Of a stretch of DNA of 64,000 nt, positions 33,926 through 43,925 are shown in pieces. Made by a program: the position numbers and the translations under genes. Origin of the DNA: Tretioscincus oriximinensis (taxonomy: Eukaryota > Chordata > Lepidosauria > Squamata > Gymnophthalmidae); assembly GCA_022410635.1 (NCBI GenBank), contig JAJVDF010000411.1, forward strand, positions 1,037,395-1,101,394, read 5' to 3'. How positions within the stretch are numbered: position 1 is the stretch's first letter; every line of letters starts with the position of its first letter. Under the pieces are notes generated by a model, which saw nothing but the letters and a program-made list of their open reading frames with translations, was not told where the DNA came from and made no database searches.

Positions 33926-34280
33926 ATCTATTTATATTTATACCCGAATGTCTCAGGGCAGCAAACAGTAAAACATATCACAAAATCAACAGATTAAAAG
34001 CAGTATAAAAACAATATCTAAAAGTGCGGATAAAAATGAACATTCTCTTCAGCCAAAGGCCAGGTGAAAGAGGTGTGCCTTCAAGGATCTTCTAAAACCA
34101 TACAACGATGATACCAGATGCACCTCGAGAGGGAGCCTGTTCCAAAGACTGGGGCAACCACAAAGAAGGCCCTAGCCTGGGTTCCCTCTCCATTGACTGT
34201 AGAAAGGGGTGGTACAACCAGGGGGGGCTTCCCTGCAGATCTTAAGGCACGGACAGGTTGGTATGGGAGGAGGCATTCTC
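33926..34280 (-). repeat. Repeat family A copy
   Basis: ATTTATATTTATACCCGAA, TCTCAGGGCAGCAAACAGTA, AGCCAAAGGCCAGGTGAAAG, GAAGGCCCTAGCCTGGGTTC and CTTCCCTGCAGATCTTAAGG occur in the same order as at 38,485-38,830 and 53,668-54,005. It directly continues from the tetranucleotide array. Confidence 0.85.
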
Positions 34281-34425
34281 TCTATCTATATCTATATCTA
34301 TATCTATATCTATCTCTATCTCCATCTCTATCTCTCTATCTCTCTATCTCTCTATCTCTCTATCTCTCTATCTCTCTATCTCTCTATCTCTCTATCTCTC
34401 TATCTATCTATATAAACATCTCTCT
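34281..34425. repeat. TATATC then TCTCTATC (8-bp) microsatellite
   Basis: Hexanucleotide CTATAT units turn into about nine repeats of TCTCTATC, then ATCT. Confidence 0.95.
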
Positions 34426-35640
34426 ATATAATGTTTCCAGTCATTTTTTTTAGAAATAATTTCAGAGATGCATAATATTTGTAACCTTTCAGAACTGAAG
34501 AGGATAGGAATTTTTTTTAAATTGAGAGGCATTAAATGCTAAATTTTCTCATTAGCCCCCACACCTTACAAATAAGAAGTTGAGCAGTAAAAAAGACACG
34601 TCTATTTTGCCATCAAAACTTTTCAGGATTTGGCAAGTTAGTGCAACGAATCAAATAATATAGGGGCACATAATTTTTTTTATATACAGTATTTGAAAGA
34701 ACCACTGAACCCTCTTTCCACCANGCCTTGTTGATGCTATGCAGGTTAAATGTAAAAAAAAGGCTAAACATAGTTCACGTTCCTTCTGTAAGAAGATGCT
34801 ATAAATATAAATAAAATAAATAAAAGCAACCAGCTCGAAAGTCAATTAGATTTTTTTAAAAACTTGAGCTGTGTGTATTCCTTTTTTTCATTTTGAAAAT
34901 AATGCATAAGCACACTTAAACAGCAACATTTGGACCTGTCACTCTTGTGCTCAGCTTACCTAATATAAGTAATTGCACAGGCATTTTACAGTCCCCCCCA
35001 TGTAGTTTTATCATGCAGAAATGTGACAATAAGCTACCCATGTCAACTCTAGTCATGTCAGGCACCCCAAATTGAAGATGACTGATCCTTCTGACAGAAA
35101 AGGAACCAGAGGGTTTGTTAACAGCAGCAAAGAGCTGTCAGCCATAGAGATATCATTACAAGAGCCTATTGGTGAAATTTTTCATCGCTGACTAAGGGAT
35201 TTGGCCACACAAAATTAATGAGGCTAAAGCCCCCACCTAATTTTGTGTCCTAAAACTATTAAGGCCTCAAGAATGCTACAGGGGAGTTATTCACTGCGCA
35301 TTACACAAGGACAGGAGGTGATTCATCCATACAAGATTTTTAAAGAGTTTATTTCAACCTGATTTGTCTTTCTACCCTTCTCCCCAATCTAAGCTTGAAT
35401 TAGTGCTGCAGTAAATATCTGCTGCCAAAACCAGCATCTGTGTTTCCAGTTGCATCTCTTTTTGGCAGTTGCCACATGCAAACTGTTTAAGTGAGAAATA
35501 ACACGTGAGCCTAAAACAAGTTTCGGTCTACTCTTGCACCGTATTTTCAGATTCAAGGGCTATCCAATTCCCCAACTCCATAGATTCCCTCCACTCAAAG
35601 TCCCATAGAAAACATATGAAGATTCCAAACTGCACTACAA
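34426..35640. other. No gene; unique-looking AT-rich DNA
   Basis: No exon or clear transposon. The part at 35,155-35,330 (ATTGGTGAAATTTTTCATCG, AAAATTAATGAGGCTAAAGC) has the look of conserved non-coding DNA, untested. Confidence 0.4.
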
Positions 35641-35651
35641 TGAAGAATGTA

Positions 35652-36392
35652 AGGAAAGTTCTTCCAAATGAGCGTGAGGAAAGTTCCTCCAAATGAGCGT
35701 GAGGAAAGTTCCTCCAAATGGGCGTGAGGAAAGTTCCTCCAAATGGGCGTGAGGAAAGTTCNNNNNNNNNNNNNNNNNNNNNNNNNNNNNNNNNNNNNNN
35801 NNNNNNNNNNNNNNNNNNNNNNNNNNNNNNNNNNNNNNNNNNNNNNNNNNNNNNNNNNNNNNNNNNNNNNNNNNNNNNNNNNNNNNNNNNNNNNNNNNNN
35901 NNNNNNNNNNNNNNNNNNNNNNNNNNNNNNNNNNNNNNNNNNNNNNNNNNNNNNNNNNNNNNNNNNNNNNNNNNNNNNNNNNNNNNNNNNNNNNNNNNNN
36001 NNNNNNNNNNNNNNNNNNNNNNNNNNNNNNNNNNNNNNNNNNNNNNNNNNNNNNNNNNNNNNNNNNNNNNNNNNNNNNNNNNNNNNNNNNNNNNNNNNNN
36101 NNNNNNNNNNNNNNNNNNNNNNNNNNNNNNNNNNNNNNNNNNNNNNNNNNNNNNNNNNNNNNNNNNNNNNNNNNNNNNNNNNNNNNNNNNNNNNNNNCGT
36201 GAGGAAAGTTCCTCCAAATGAGCGTGAGGAAAGTTCCTCCAAATGGGCGTGAGGAAAGTTCTTCCAAATGAGCGTGAGGAAAGTTCCTCCAAATGGGCGT
36301 GAGGAAAGTTCTTCCAAATGAGCGTGAGGAAAGTTCCTCCAAATGGGCATGAGGAAAGTTCTTCCAAATGAACTTGAGGAAAGTTCCTCCAA
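35652..36392. repeat. 25-bp minisatellite containing the assembly gap
   Basis: The unit GCGTGAGGAAAGTTCCTCCA plus AATGA/G repeats every 25 bp on both sides of a 436-N gap (35,762-36,197). Variants alternate CCTCC/CTTCC and AATGA/AATGG. Each unit contains the palindrome-like GGAAAGTTCC / GAGGAAAGTTCCTC. No stop codon occurs in any of three minus-strand frames, so long frames appear that are not genes. Confidence 0.95.
35762..36197. other. Assembly gap (436 N)
   Basis: A run of N within the minisatellite. If sized correctly it equals about 17.4 units, but tandem gaps are often mis-sized. Confidence 0.97.
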
Positions 36393-36394
36393 AT

Positions 36395-36800
36395 GAATTA
36401 CTAAATACATGGAGAAGCACACATTGCTGAATGAAACTCAGCATGGCTTCTGCAAAGGTAAATCATGCCTTACTAACTTTCTAGAATTCTTTGAGAGTGT
36501 TAACAAACATGTAGATAAAGGGCATCCAGTTGATATTGTATATCTAGATTTTCATGAGGCTTTTGATAAAGTCCCTCATCAAAGGCTCCTCAAAAAGCTC
36601 CACACTCATGGTATAAGAGGACAGACCTTGTCCTGGATTGGAAACTGGCTAAAAGATAGAAAACAGAGGGTAGTAATAAATATACAGTTCTCTGAATGGA
36701 AAGAGGTAAGAAGTGGGGTACCCCAGGGGTCTGTACTGGGACCTTTGCTTTTCAAAATATTCATAAATGATCTGGATGCCGAGGTGCAAGATCAAGGATA
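36395..36800 (+). mobile_element. CR1-clade LINE reverse transcriptase fragment
   Basis: The frame encodes NETQHGFCKGKSCLTNFLEF, then VDIVYLDFHEAFDKVPHQ, RKQRVVIN and SGVPQGSVLGPLLFKIFIND. These are the N-terminal palm blocks of a CR1/Jockey-group reverse transcriptase. The sequence ends before the [YF]xDD active-site block, so it is a dead fragment. It is complementary in coverage to 6,250-7,193, which carries the C-terminal part. It abuts the last minisatellite unit directly. Confidence 0.9.
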
Positions 36801-37575
36801 TTACTATAATACCAAGGCCTATCCCATACCTGCCTCATCAGCCACCAGTGAGACTGCAGCAGACATGGACAACCCTCTTTATAAAATCTTTGCTCATGTA
36901 GCTAAGCGATGAAAAAATGTCAGGAGGTAATGGAAACCCTTTTTAGTAACTACAGGGCATGCGGTTGTCTGAAAACTTGCAGCACTATAGAAGGAAATTT
37001 AATTATTTCTCCCAACTGGAACCTCACTTTACTCAAATGCAAATAAAACTTCAGTACATCTCAAGTTATTTGACAGTTCTGATGTATTTTAAAATAAAGC
37101 TAGAGAGATTTAATGATGTGAAAGTTCATGACTCAGTAAAGATTACTGTCAAAGCAGGGTCTTAGGATAGACACCAATACAATCAAATTATTATAATCTC
37201 ATGAGCCTAGGGAAGAGGTAGACTGCCATGAACTCTGTACAGTTAAGTGTTTGCATTTGTTGTGTACACGCTTAGTTATAAGACAAGGAATGTGTGAGGC
37301 TTATATTTTCAAAAAAACTTCCCTGAGGAATTTTTAGCATTACCACAGAGGATTGTGAGAAAACAGGCATAAATGATATAAAGAAAAGAATAATGGTGTG
37401 GAAAAATTGCATGTTTGGGGCACATAAACTATGTAGAACCGATCTACATGGAGGCACTTAAAAAAAATAGGCAAAAGTTTTCCTTGCTGATTCCATTGCC
37501 TGAGGAGGTTAATGGGAAGGCATGAAGAGGGGGGACCATCATTGTGGCCTCTAGGCTGTGTAACACTGAAGGAGA
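36801..37575. other. No gene; intergenic DNA
   Basis: The frame of the CR1 fragment runs on to 36,912 without family features. No other exon or repeat. Confidence 0.45.
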
Positions 37576-37577
37576 AG

Positions 37578-37890
37578 AGGAAGGAGAAGGAGAACTGGGT
37601 TTTTATACCCTGCTTTTCTCACTTGAAGGGATTCAAAGTGGCTTACAAGCATGAAGGCTTTACATTCTATCTTTTCCACCACATTGTGATGGTTTCCATT
37701 TATCTAATTGCAATTGCTTGCTTTTGAATAGCTGGGTTGGCTAGTAGAAGACCAGCTTCCACTAGAAGGCCAGCTGAGGCCAGTAGAAGGTGCTCACCCC
37801 TCTCCATAGCCGATAGAGAGCTTCAAACGCGGTATCTCTGCTGCAACACCAGGGCTCTTAACCGCTGTACCATTGTGCCACCCTAGCTGC
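37578..37890 (-). mobile_element. tRNA-derived SINE with CTT tail
   Basis: In plus orientation: GAAGGAGAAGG (tail), GGGTTTTTATACCCTGCTTT, GGGATTCAAAGTGGCTTACA, then GAATAGCTGGGTTGGCTAGT and, at the right end, a decayed tRNA-like head. It is the inverted counterpart of 39,884-40,192. Confidence 0.82.
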
Positions 37891-38484
37891 AGAAACACAT
37901 AGGACACCAGTATTATGCATCCTTCAGTGCCTAGCAAAAATGTATCCGATTCACCCAGCCTGCCTGTAACATTCTCTCCTATTTTATGAGTTTTTCATAT
38001 AACAAGCAATTAGTTCATAAAGGCAGGGCTTTCCTGTACACCCAATTTATATATTCCCAAATGTATCAATTAACTTTTAAGTGTTCTTTAGCTAATATAA
38101 ATACCACCTCTGAGCATTTGCTTCTAATTTATCTTTAAGTTCAAATGGTCATCCCTGTTTTTAATAGCTAGTTCTCCACTTAAAAATGAGCAATCCTCCA
38201 TGCCACTTTTCAAGACAACAGTCACACACACTAAGCTTTGATTTGCAGAAGAAGCCACAACAGGGGGCTTATAACGGCTGTGCCACACCTTGTCTGGGCA
38301 CAATCAGAGGTACCATTCTTGCAGGACATGATTTCTCATCCTGAATGGAGGTCAAACAATACCCACAATGGAAACTGTTCAGCTCCCCCTTCCTAGGATT
38401 CTAGAAATGATCCGTCCAATCAATGAAGTTTTCTGCACTAATAGCAAATAAAAAATATTTTAAGTGGAAAACTATCCTTTGGCA
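37891..38484. other. No gene; intergenic DNA
   Basis: Nothing recognised. Confidence 0.4.
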
Positions 38485-38832
38485 GACCTACATATTTATT
38501 TATTTTCTTGTTTGTTTACATTTCTATTCTGCCCTGTACCTGAAGGTCTCATCGAGGTTAATAACAAATTCAACATATTAAAAAAACAGTATCTGAAAGC
38601 AGGGAATGGAGAGCAGTTTTTTCAGCCAAAGACCAAGTCAAAGAGCTGCGTCTTCAAGTATTTCCTGAACACATACAAAGACGTTGATTGAGCGTCAAGG
38701 GAAGACTGTTTTATAGCCTGGGGGCTGCCACGGAGGAGGCCCTATCCTGGGCCCTCACCCTCTTCGGCACTGAGAGAAGTGGTACAGTCAGGAGGGCCTC
38801 CCCTGCAGCTCTCAAGATTAGTAGACATTGAC
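38485..38832 (-). repeat. Repeat family A copy
   Basis: TATTTATTTATTTTC, CTGCCCTGTACCTGAAGGTC, GGCCCTATCCTGGGCCCTCA and GGCCTCCCCTGCAGCTCTCA appear in family order. It is about 350 bp and non-coding. Confidence 0.85.
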
Positions 38833-39880
38833 CTCATACACACACAGTAAGTAGTTCAAAGAAATGGACACATAAGTGGCTCAAAAGTAGCTCAGAATTG
38901 GTAGCAAACATTAAAGGTCAGAAAATGCACTTGCAAAATGCAGGGTTTTTTTGTACCTTTCATATGGATTATAGATGTGAAATGTACCTTAGCATTCATA
39001 GGTTATCACCTCAAAACCTCTTTTGGGCAACTAGAACCTTGCCCTGATCTTCAACCCATTTCCATAAGTATCTGAGATGGATAGTTATTGCAAAGAGCAC
39101 TTCTGATGGAAAATTCCATAGATTGATGATTCCTGGTTCTAGTGCTATGTGACAGAGAATTTTGTTTTCAAGTTCACCTTTTCGACGGCTGGCATATCAG
39201 CTCTGTTATTTTTTTCTCAGATTTCTGGCATTGGAATGCAGACATCTGCATTTATACCACTGCAAACTCAGTCCTCTCGACACCTTCAGCAGACGAGATG
39301 AATGCACTGTATATATGTGTATATGTGAGACAGGGTTTGATATTTTATCTTTGCGCTGAACTTATGAAGCCAATGGTGCTGGGAGTGGTAGTTCTTTGAG
39401 AAATTGATTGTTTTGAACTGGAAACCCCCAGTTCCTGGCACAACTACAGTTCCCAGGATATCTTGAGAAGAAGCCATGGCAGAAAAGCTGTGTTAGAGAT
39501 GACCCAACATTAAACAGATGGTTTGCCTAGCAGTTTTTGCTTCAAAATGATTCTATCCAGATGGCTGGTTTCACTGATTATTTTTCTGCACATTTGTATT
39601 TAGAAACTGTGTCTATTTCCCTCCCCCGATGCTCAAGTCCTTCCTTCCTTCTCGGATGTGTGTGTGTGAAACTCTTCTAGTGCCCATAAAGCTAAGTAGA
39701 GGAGTTTAAAGTCATAAACAAATGCATTTGATAAGAAATGCAGAAAACCGCAAATATAAAGGGAGACTAGAGTTGGAGATCACAAATACAGCTTCAGAGC
39801 AAGGACTGAGGAAGGTACTCCCTGAAATATTTTATATGATATCTGGACATGAATGGATAGAATCCTTTTTCTGATCAAAC
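38833..39880. other. No gene; intergenic DNA
   Basis: Short frames without domains. Around 39,360-39,475 the sequence GGGAGTGGTAGTTCTTTGAG and ACTACAGTTCCCAGGATATC forms a loose inverted pair resembling a common vertebrate repeat motif. Confidence 0.4.
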
Positions 39881-39883
39881 AGG

Positions 39884-40192
39884 CACGGATAGCTCAGTTG
39901 CTTAGGAATCCGTCTCTCAGCTGGGAGATGGGGTTTCGAAGCCCTGTGTTGGAAGTGGGGAGGGGTGAGCACCTTCCACTAGCCTGTAGCTCTAGCCAAC
40001 CCAGCTATTCGAAAGCATGAATTGAAAGAAATTGCAATGACTGCAAGTAGATACATGGGAACCACCACAGCCTGGTGGGGAAGATAGAATGTGAGCCTTC
40101 GGACAAAATATATCCTTATAAGCCGCTTTGAGTCCCTTTGAAAGGTGAGAAAAGCGGGGTATAAGAACCAAGTTCTTCTTCTTCTTCTTCTT
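39884..40192 (+). mobile_element. tRNA-derived SINE with CTT tail
   Basis: The head GGATAGCTCAGTTGCTTAGG is a clear tRNA D-arm/box A. GGGTTTCGAAGCCC follows as a box-B-like element. The body includes CCAACCCAGCTATTCGAAAG. The 3' end is TAAGCCGCTTTGAGTCCCTT, GAGAAAAGCGGGGTATAAGA and seven CTT repeats. It is the best-preserved SINE here. Confidence 0.9.
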
Positions 40193-40194
40193 TA

Positions 40195-41030
40195 CACTTT
40201 CACTAGGCTTTTCACTAGGAAACACACTGAATTCTTGATCCCACTTCTCCACCCAGGTAGCTTTTTGGGTACCCTAGAGGAGGAATTTGGGATCAGATTT
40301 GAAAGAGTAAATTGTACAAGCTCCACCCCAAAGACCACCCTCAGACAAATCCAATGCCCCATCTTGAAAGATTATGTAACTTTCCCTTAAAAGAAAAGAA
40401 GTCATTTTTTTAAAAGAAGTCATCATCCAATTATTACATCCTATGTTTTCCAGGAACTTTCCCTTCCGCTCTGACAAGCTAATGAACATTGGGAGTCTTT
40501 GGGAGGGCCCACAGAAGTGCCCTATCCCGTATACATTCTTCATTCCAGATACATTATTTCTCCACAAAGTATAAGCCTGAGCCAGAATGGAAGGGTGGCT
40601 GGCAGTGTGGGACAAGAGCTACATGCCTTTTGGTGATGTAACCCGGTTAGTTTTCAACCCACAAAGTTGCCATTTAGAGCTCTTCTTTTGCTGGATGACC
40701 AGAAGCGGTAAATTTCTGGGACTACTTTCAGAAAGCCAGCAAAATGGCCTTCTCACACCTGATAAATTGACTCAGCCACTTATCATCTGCACACAAGTAT
40801 TGGGCAGTGCTTTTGCCAAGGAATGGAAGAGAGGCGGTTTAGAGCGGTACAGCGGCTCAGAGCAGGTCTTGCTTGAGCAATAATTAGTAGCCTTCCTGGT
40901 ATTGAAAAACTGAAGATTTTTTACTCGTTTGGATCAAATTCTCTTTGGTTGTTCTATACCAAGTGCGGATCCACAAGCAGAGCTTTTCTGAATTCAAAGT
41001 GATTTGAGTCAGAACGATAGATGTAAAAAC
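40195..41030. other. No gene; intergenic DNA
   Basis: Chance frames up to 113 codons without domains. Confidence 0.4.
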
Positions 41031-41034
41031 CACC

Positions 41035-41165
41035 CAGCTGCGTTAGTCTGGGTTTAGAACATCTGGCAAGGGGGTCTCATAACACTTTAGAGAAAGGCAG
41101 GCAGTATGAGATTTCATAGTCAAGTCTATTTTCTTATATGCAAAGTGGAAGAAGCATTTCTTGTT
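41035..41165 (-). mobile_element. Penelope-like repeat fragment
   Basis: CTGCGTTAGTCTGGGTTTAG, GGGGTCTCATAACACTTTAG and CATAGTCAAGTCTATTTTCT follow the order of the family seen at 11,432 and 29,462. Confidence 0.5.
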
Positions 41166-41630
41166 AATCTCTATGGTATTTACAAGGCTCTCTAGCTAGT
41201 TATTGAGGCACGATGTTTTGCTCAGCTCTGATTTAAGTAAAGACATAACATTATCTGATCAAGCCCGAATATTTGGTGTGTGTTGGATCTCTGTCATGTG
41301 ACAGAGACACATCCTCCACCCTTGAGGTATTTTGTTTCCATTCATCTCAAATGTTTATAAACATTTATAAAATTTATAAAATGTATAAACCCTCTTGTTT
41401 ATTCTTGCATTAATTTCTATGATCAATTAAAATCTTTTTCTGTAAATGGAGGATTGCTCATTATATGGAGGAGCATTTTGTAATCTTAGGAATGCTTGTG
41501 TAGTATAAGGTTTCCCCCTGAATCTCCACCCCTTTAATCTACTCCTTGGAACTGTGCTGGGAATTGTATGAGAATCTCATACATTTTGTCAGATTGTCCA
41601 TTCTGACAACAATGTGTGAGAAATATGTCT
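41166..41630. other. No gene; intergenic DNA
   Basis: Nothing recognised. Confidence 0.4.
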
Positions 41631-41635
41631 GAGCT

Positions 41636-41894
41636 GGAAGTGACATCACTGTGATGTCACTTCCAGTTTTTGCTTCCAGAAAGGACACCCCAGGGCTGGA
41701 AGTAAATCACAAATGATATCACTTCTGGTCTCTGCTTCAAGGTATGGCACCCAAAGTGATGTCACTTCTGGTTCTGCCTTGGAAGTGACATCACAGAATT
41801 TTCGGGCATGCTCTGTATGTGTAGAGAAAATTCAAATGTTGAGATTTTCGGGCTCCCACCACGAGATTTCCCTCTGGATAACTCTTAGCACTGC
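41636..41894. repeat. Repeat family C copy (TGACATCA-rich)
   Basis: GAGCTGGAAGTGACATCACT, CACCCCAGGGCTGGAAGTAA and GGGCTCCCACCACGAGATTT align in order with 20,347-20,577. Four TGACATCA/TGATGTCA sites occur (41,641; 41,652; 41,757; 41,786). They differ by one base from the CRE (TGACGTCA). Confidence 0.78.
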
Positions 41895-41899
41895 CTAGG

Positions 41900-43795
41900 A
41901 AAGGTGTTTCTCTCAGACTATACCAATATGTGGAAGAGAAACTCCTAGTATGCCTACTGGTCCTGTATACCAGCAGAGAATCACCCAATGATGGTCACCT
42001 AAGGCTGAAACGGAACAGCAGACCCAGCATCAGAGTTTACATGAATTCTGAAATTCCATTTTGCTCTTTTTGTTTTTTAACTGAAAAGCTAAACTCTCTC
42101 TGCCTTGTGCTCTCTCACCAAACCTTTCATTTCATTCTGCACGCCTGTGGTTTTCTCATTCCCTCCTGCTGCACTCCAGATTGGCCTCGTTCCTCATGTG
42201 AAATGGTCTCTGTCTGGATTTCCTTCCTCATTCCCTGTAAACTTTCTTTGTTACCTTTTCCGTCTCTGATTATTTCCGCGGTGTCATCAAAAAACGACTC
42301 TGTACTGTCTGCCAATTAGCCTCTGTCTGTCAGCATATTCATCAGTATCTTGAAGACTGATGGTGAATGGCAGAGTACGCAAATGCTATTTGAAATGCAG
42401 CTGTGTGTCTTTGCACATAGATATGCCATTACTGATGAAGCAGTAGGCGGTGTGGATTTAGATTTCTAAGTGACAAACATGCAGGCACAGACGCATGCAA
42501 AACTTCTGGTAAGCAGGAAGGGCGCGGAAGCAGCTGCAATGGAATATAATCCTGGCATTAAGCAACAGAGGAGAAGCACAGCCTGTAAAATAAATAATCT
42601 TAAAATTTTACAAAGGAATTGTAACAGCTAACAAAAAGGAGCAGGGGCTTTCGGTTCTGTTTGCCTTTTAAAAATGCAATAAAATTAAATAATGGTGTCA
42701 TTATTCTAGCCTGGGGTGGCTCCAGATACAGATTAAAACCGGTGATTTTCTCTGGATTGTACTGGGATTGTCAGTGAACTGCAGCTTTAATGGATGTGGA
42801 CATAGAGGAAATTTCAGCACATGTTANAGGCATTAGAAGCTGCACCTGCATTTTTTCTTTTACATATCCATTAAAGCTGCATTTCTGTGCCTTGGTTTTT
42901 TTTAATGGAAGCCTAAACATTCTCAATATAAGGCCCTGAGTTACTGAAGCAATAACCCATAAAATGATGGATGTCACATTTCCTGAAATAATAATGCTTG
43001 CCCTCCATGCTCACCTCCACACAAGGTTTTCTTACTTTGCTGGTAGGGTCATCATGAAATCTTCACCCTACGTTCTAATGGAGCTTNAATANTGACATCA
43101 GAAAAAAAGTTCTGTTGCTCTGGAATATCCTGTAGCTGATCCTTTGCAAAATTGCAATGCCTGCCNTAAACGGAATTTTCCAAGATACCACGAGAAGACG
43201 CCAGCTCAGGACAGTGCAGAATGCTGGCTGAACCTGCATGGAATTGCCTTCCTGGTTAGTTGTTTTGCTGGTTCCACTCAGATTTTAAGGTACGTTTGAT
43301 GGTCGCATTCTGCAATCCAGCTTTTAACACGTTTGTGTGCAGGTAGACAGAGTCTGCTGGCGTGTTTTGTTATTGTGTCACTTGGGCCCTGTCCCCACTG
43401 AGCCTGGGGCCCTAAGCACATAAGAATTTCCTACCTGAATGAAAGGTTCTTCAAGACGAAGTAAAGCAGATAGACATGTGACTGTCATATGGGAGTGCAA
43501 AGCGATATTATGATGAAATGGGCTGCCAGACAAGGCTTCTCTTTTCCATTTTAAAAGATCCTGCATTGTCTCTTGATGGCTGAAAGTAAGCAATTAATTG
43601 GACTTAGGCTTCATCCAGATAAAGATCCATCAAAGATGTCTGTAAACAGCAGTAAGCTCTTGCATAGTAATGACGAATGGCCTCTTCTCAACCTGGAACT
43701 TTTACCTTATAGAAATGGTTTACAAAGACCAAATTCTGGAGACCAGAAATTTATTTATTTTTTTAAACCACTATTAAGGTATGAAGCAACCATAC
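41900..43795. other. No gene; mostly unique DNA
   Basis: No exon is recognised. The part at 42,560-42,990 is repeat-free and contains the inverted pair GCAGCTTTAATGGAT (42,781) and ATCCATTAAAGCTGC (42,866). It may be conserved non-coding DNA. Confidence 0.4.
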
Positions 43796-43799
43796 TGGC

Positions 43800-43925
43800 A
43801 TTATTTATTNATTTGTTTATTTATATTTATATAATGCCCTATACCAGTAGGTCTCAGGGTGGTCAACAATAAAAGCAGAAATGCAAAATTGACATTTAAA
43901 ACCAATATCTAAAGGTGGGAAATGG
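43800..43925 (-). repeat. Repeat family A fragment
   Basis: TATTTGTTTATTTATATTTA, GCCCTATACCAGTAGGTCTC and CAATATCTAAAGGTGGG follow the family order. The distal part is missing. Confidence 0.7.

Noticed and set aside
35528..36444. Three long minus-strand frames of about 270-280 codons with repeats like ELSSRSFGRTFL
   Set aside because: They are produced by a 25-bp minisatellite without stops, cross 436 N and occur in all three frames. No start context or homology.
36409..36912. Intact reverse-transcriptase gene
   Set aside because: Only the N-terminal palm blocks are present. The active-site aspartate block is missing and the frame continues into unrelated sequence.
39886..39960. Possible tRNA gene (GGATAGCTCAGTTGC)
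   Set aside because: The acceptor stem does not close and the sequence continues into a SINE body with a CTT tail, so it is a tRNA-derived SINE head.
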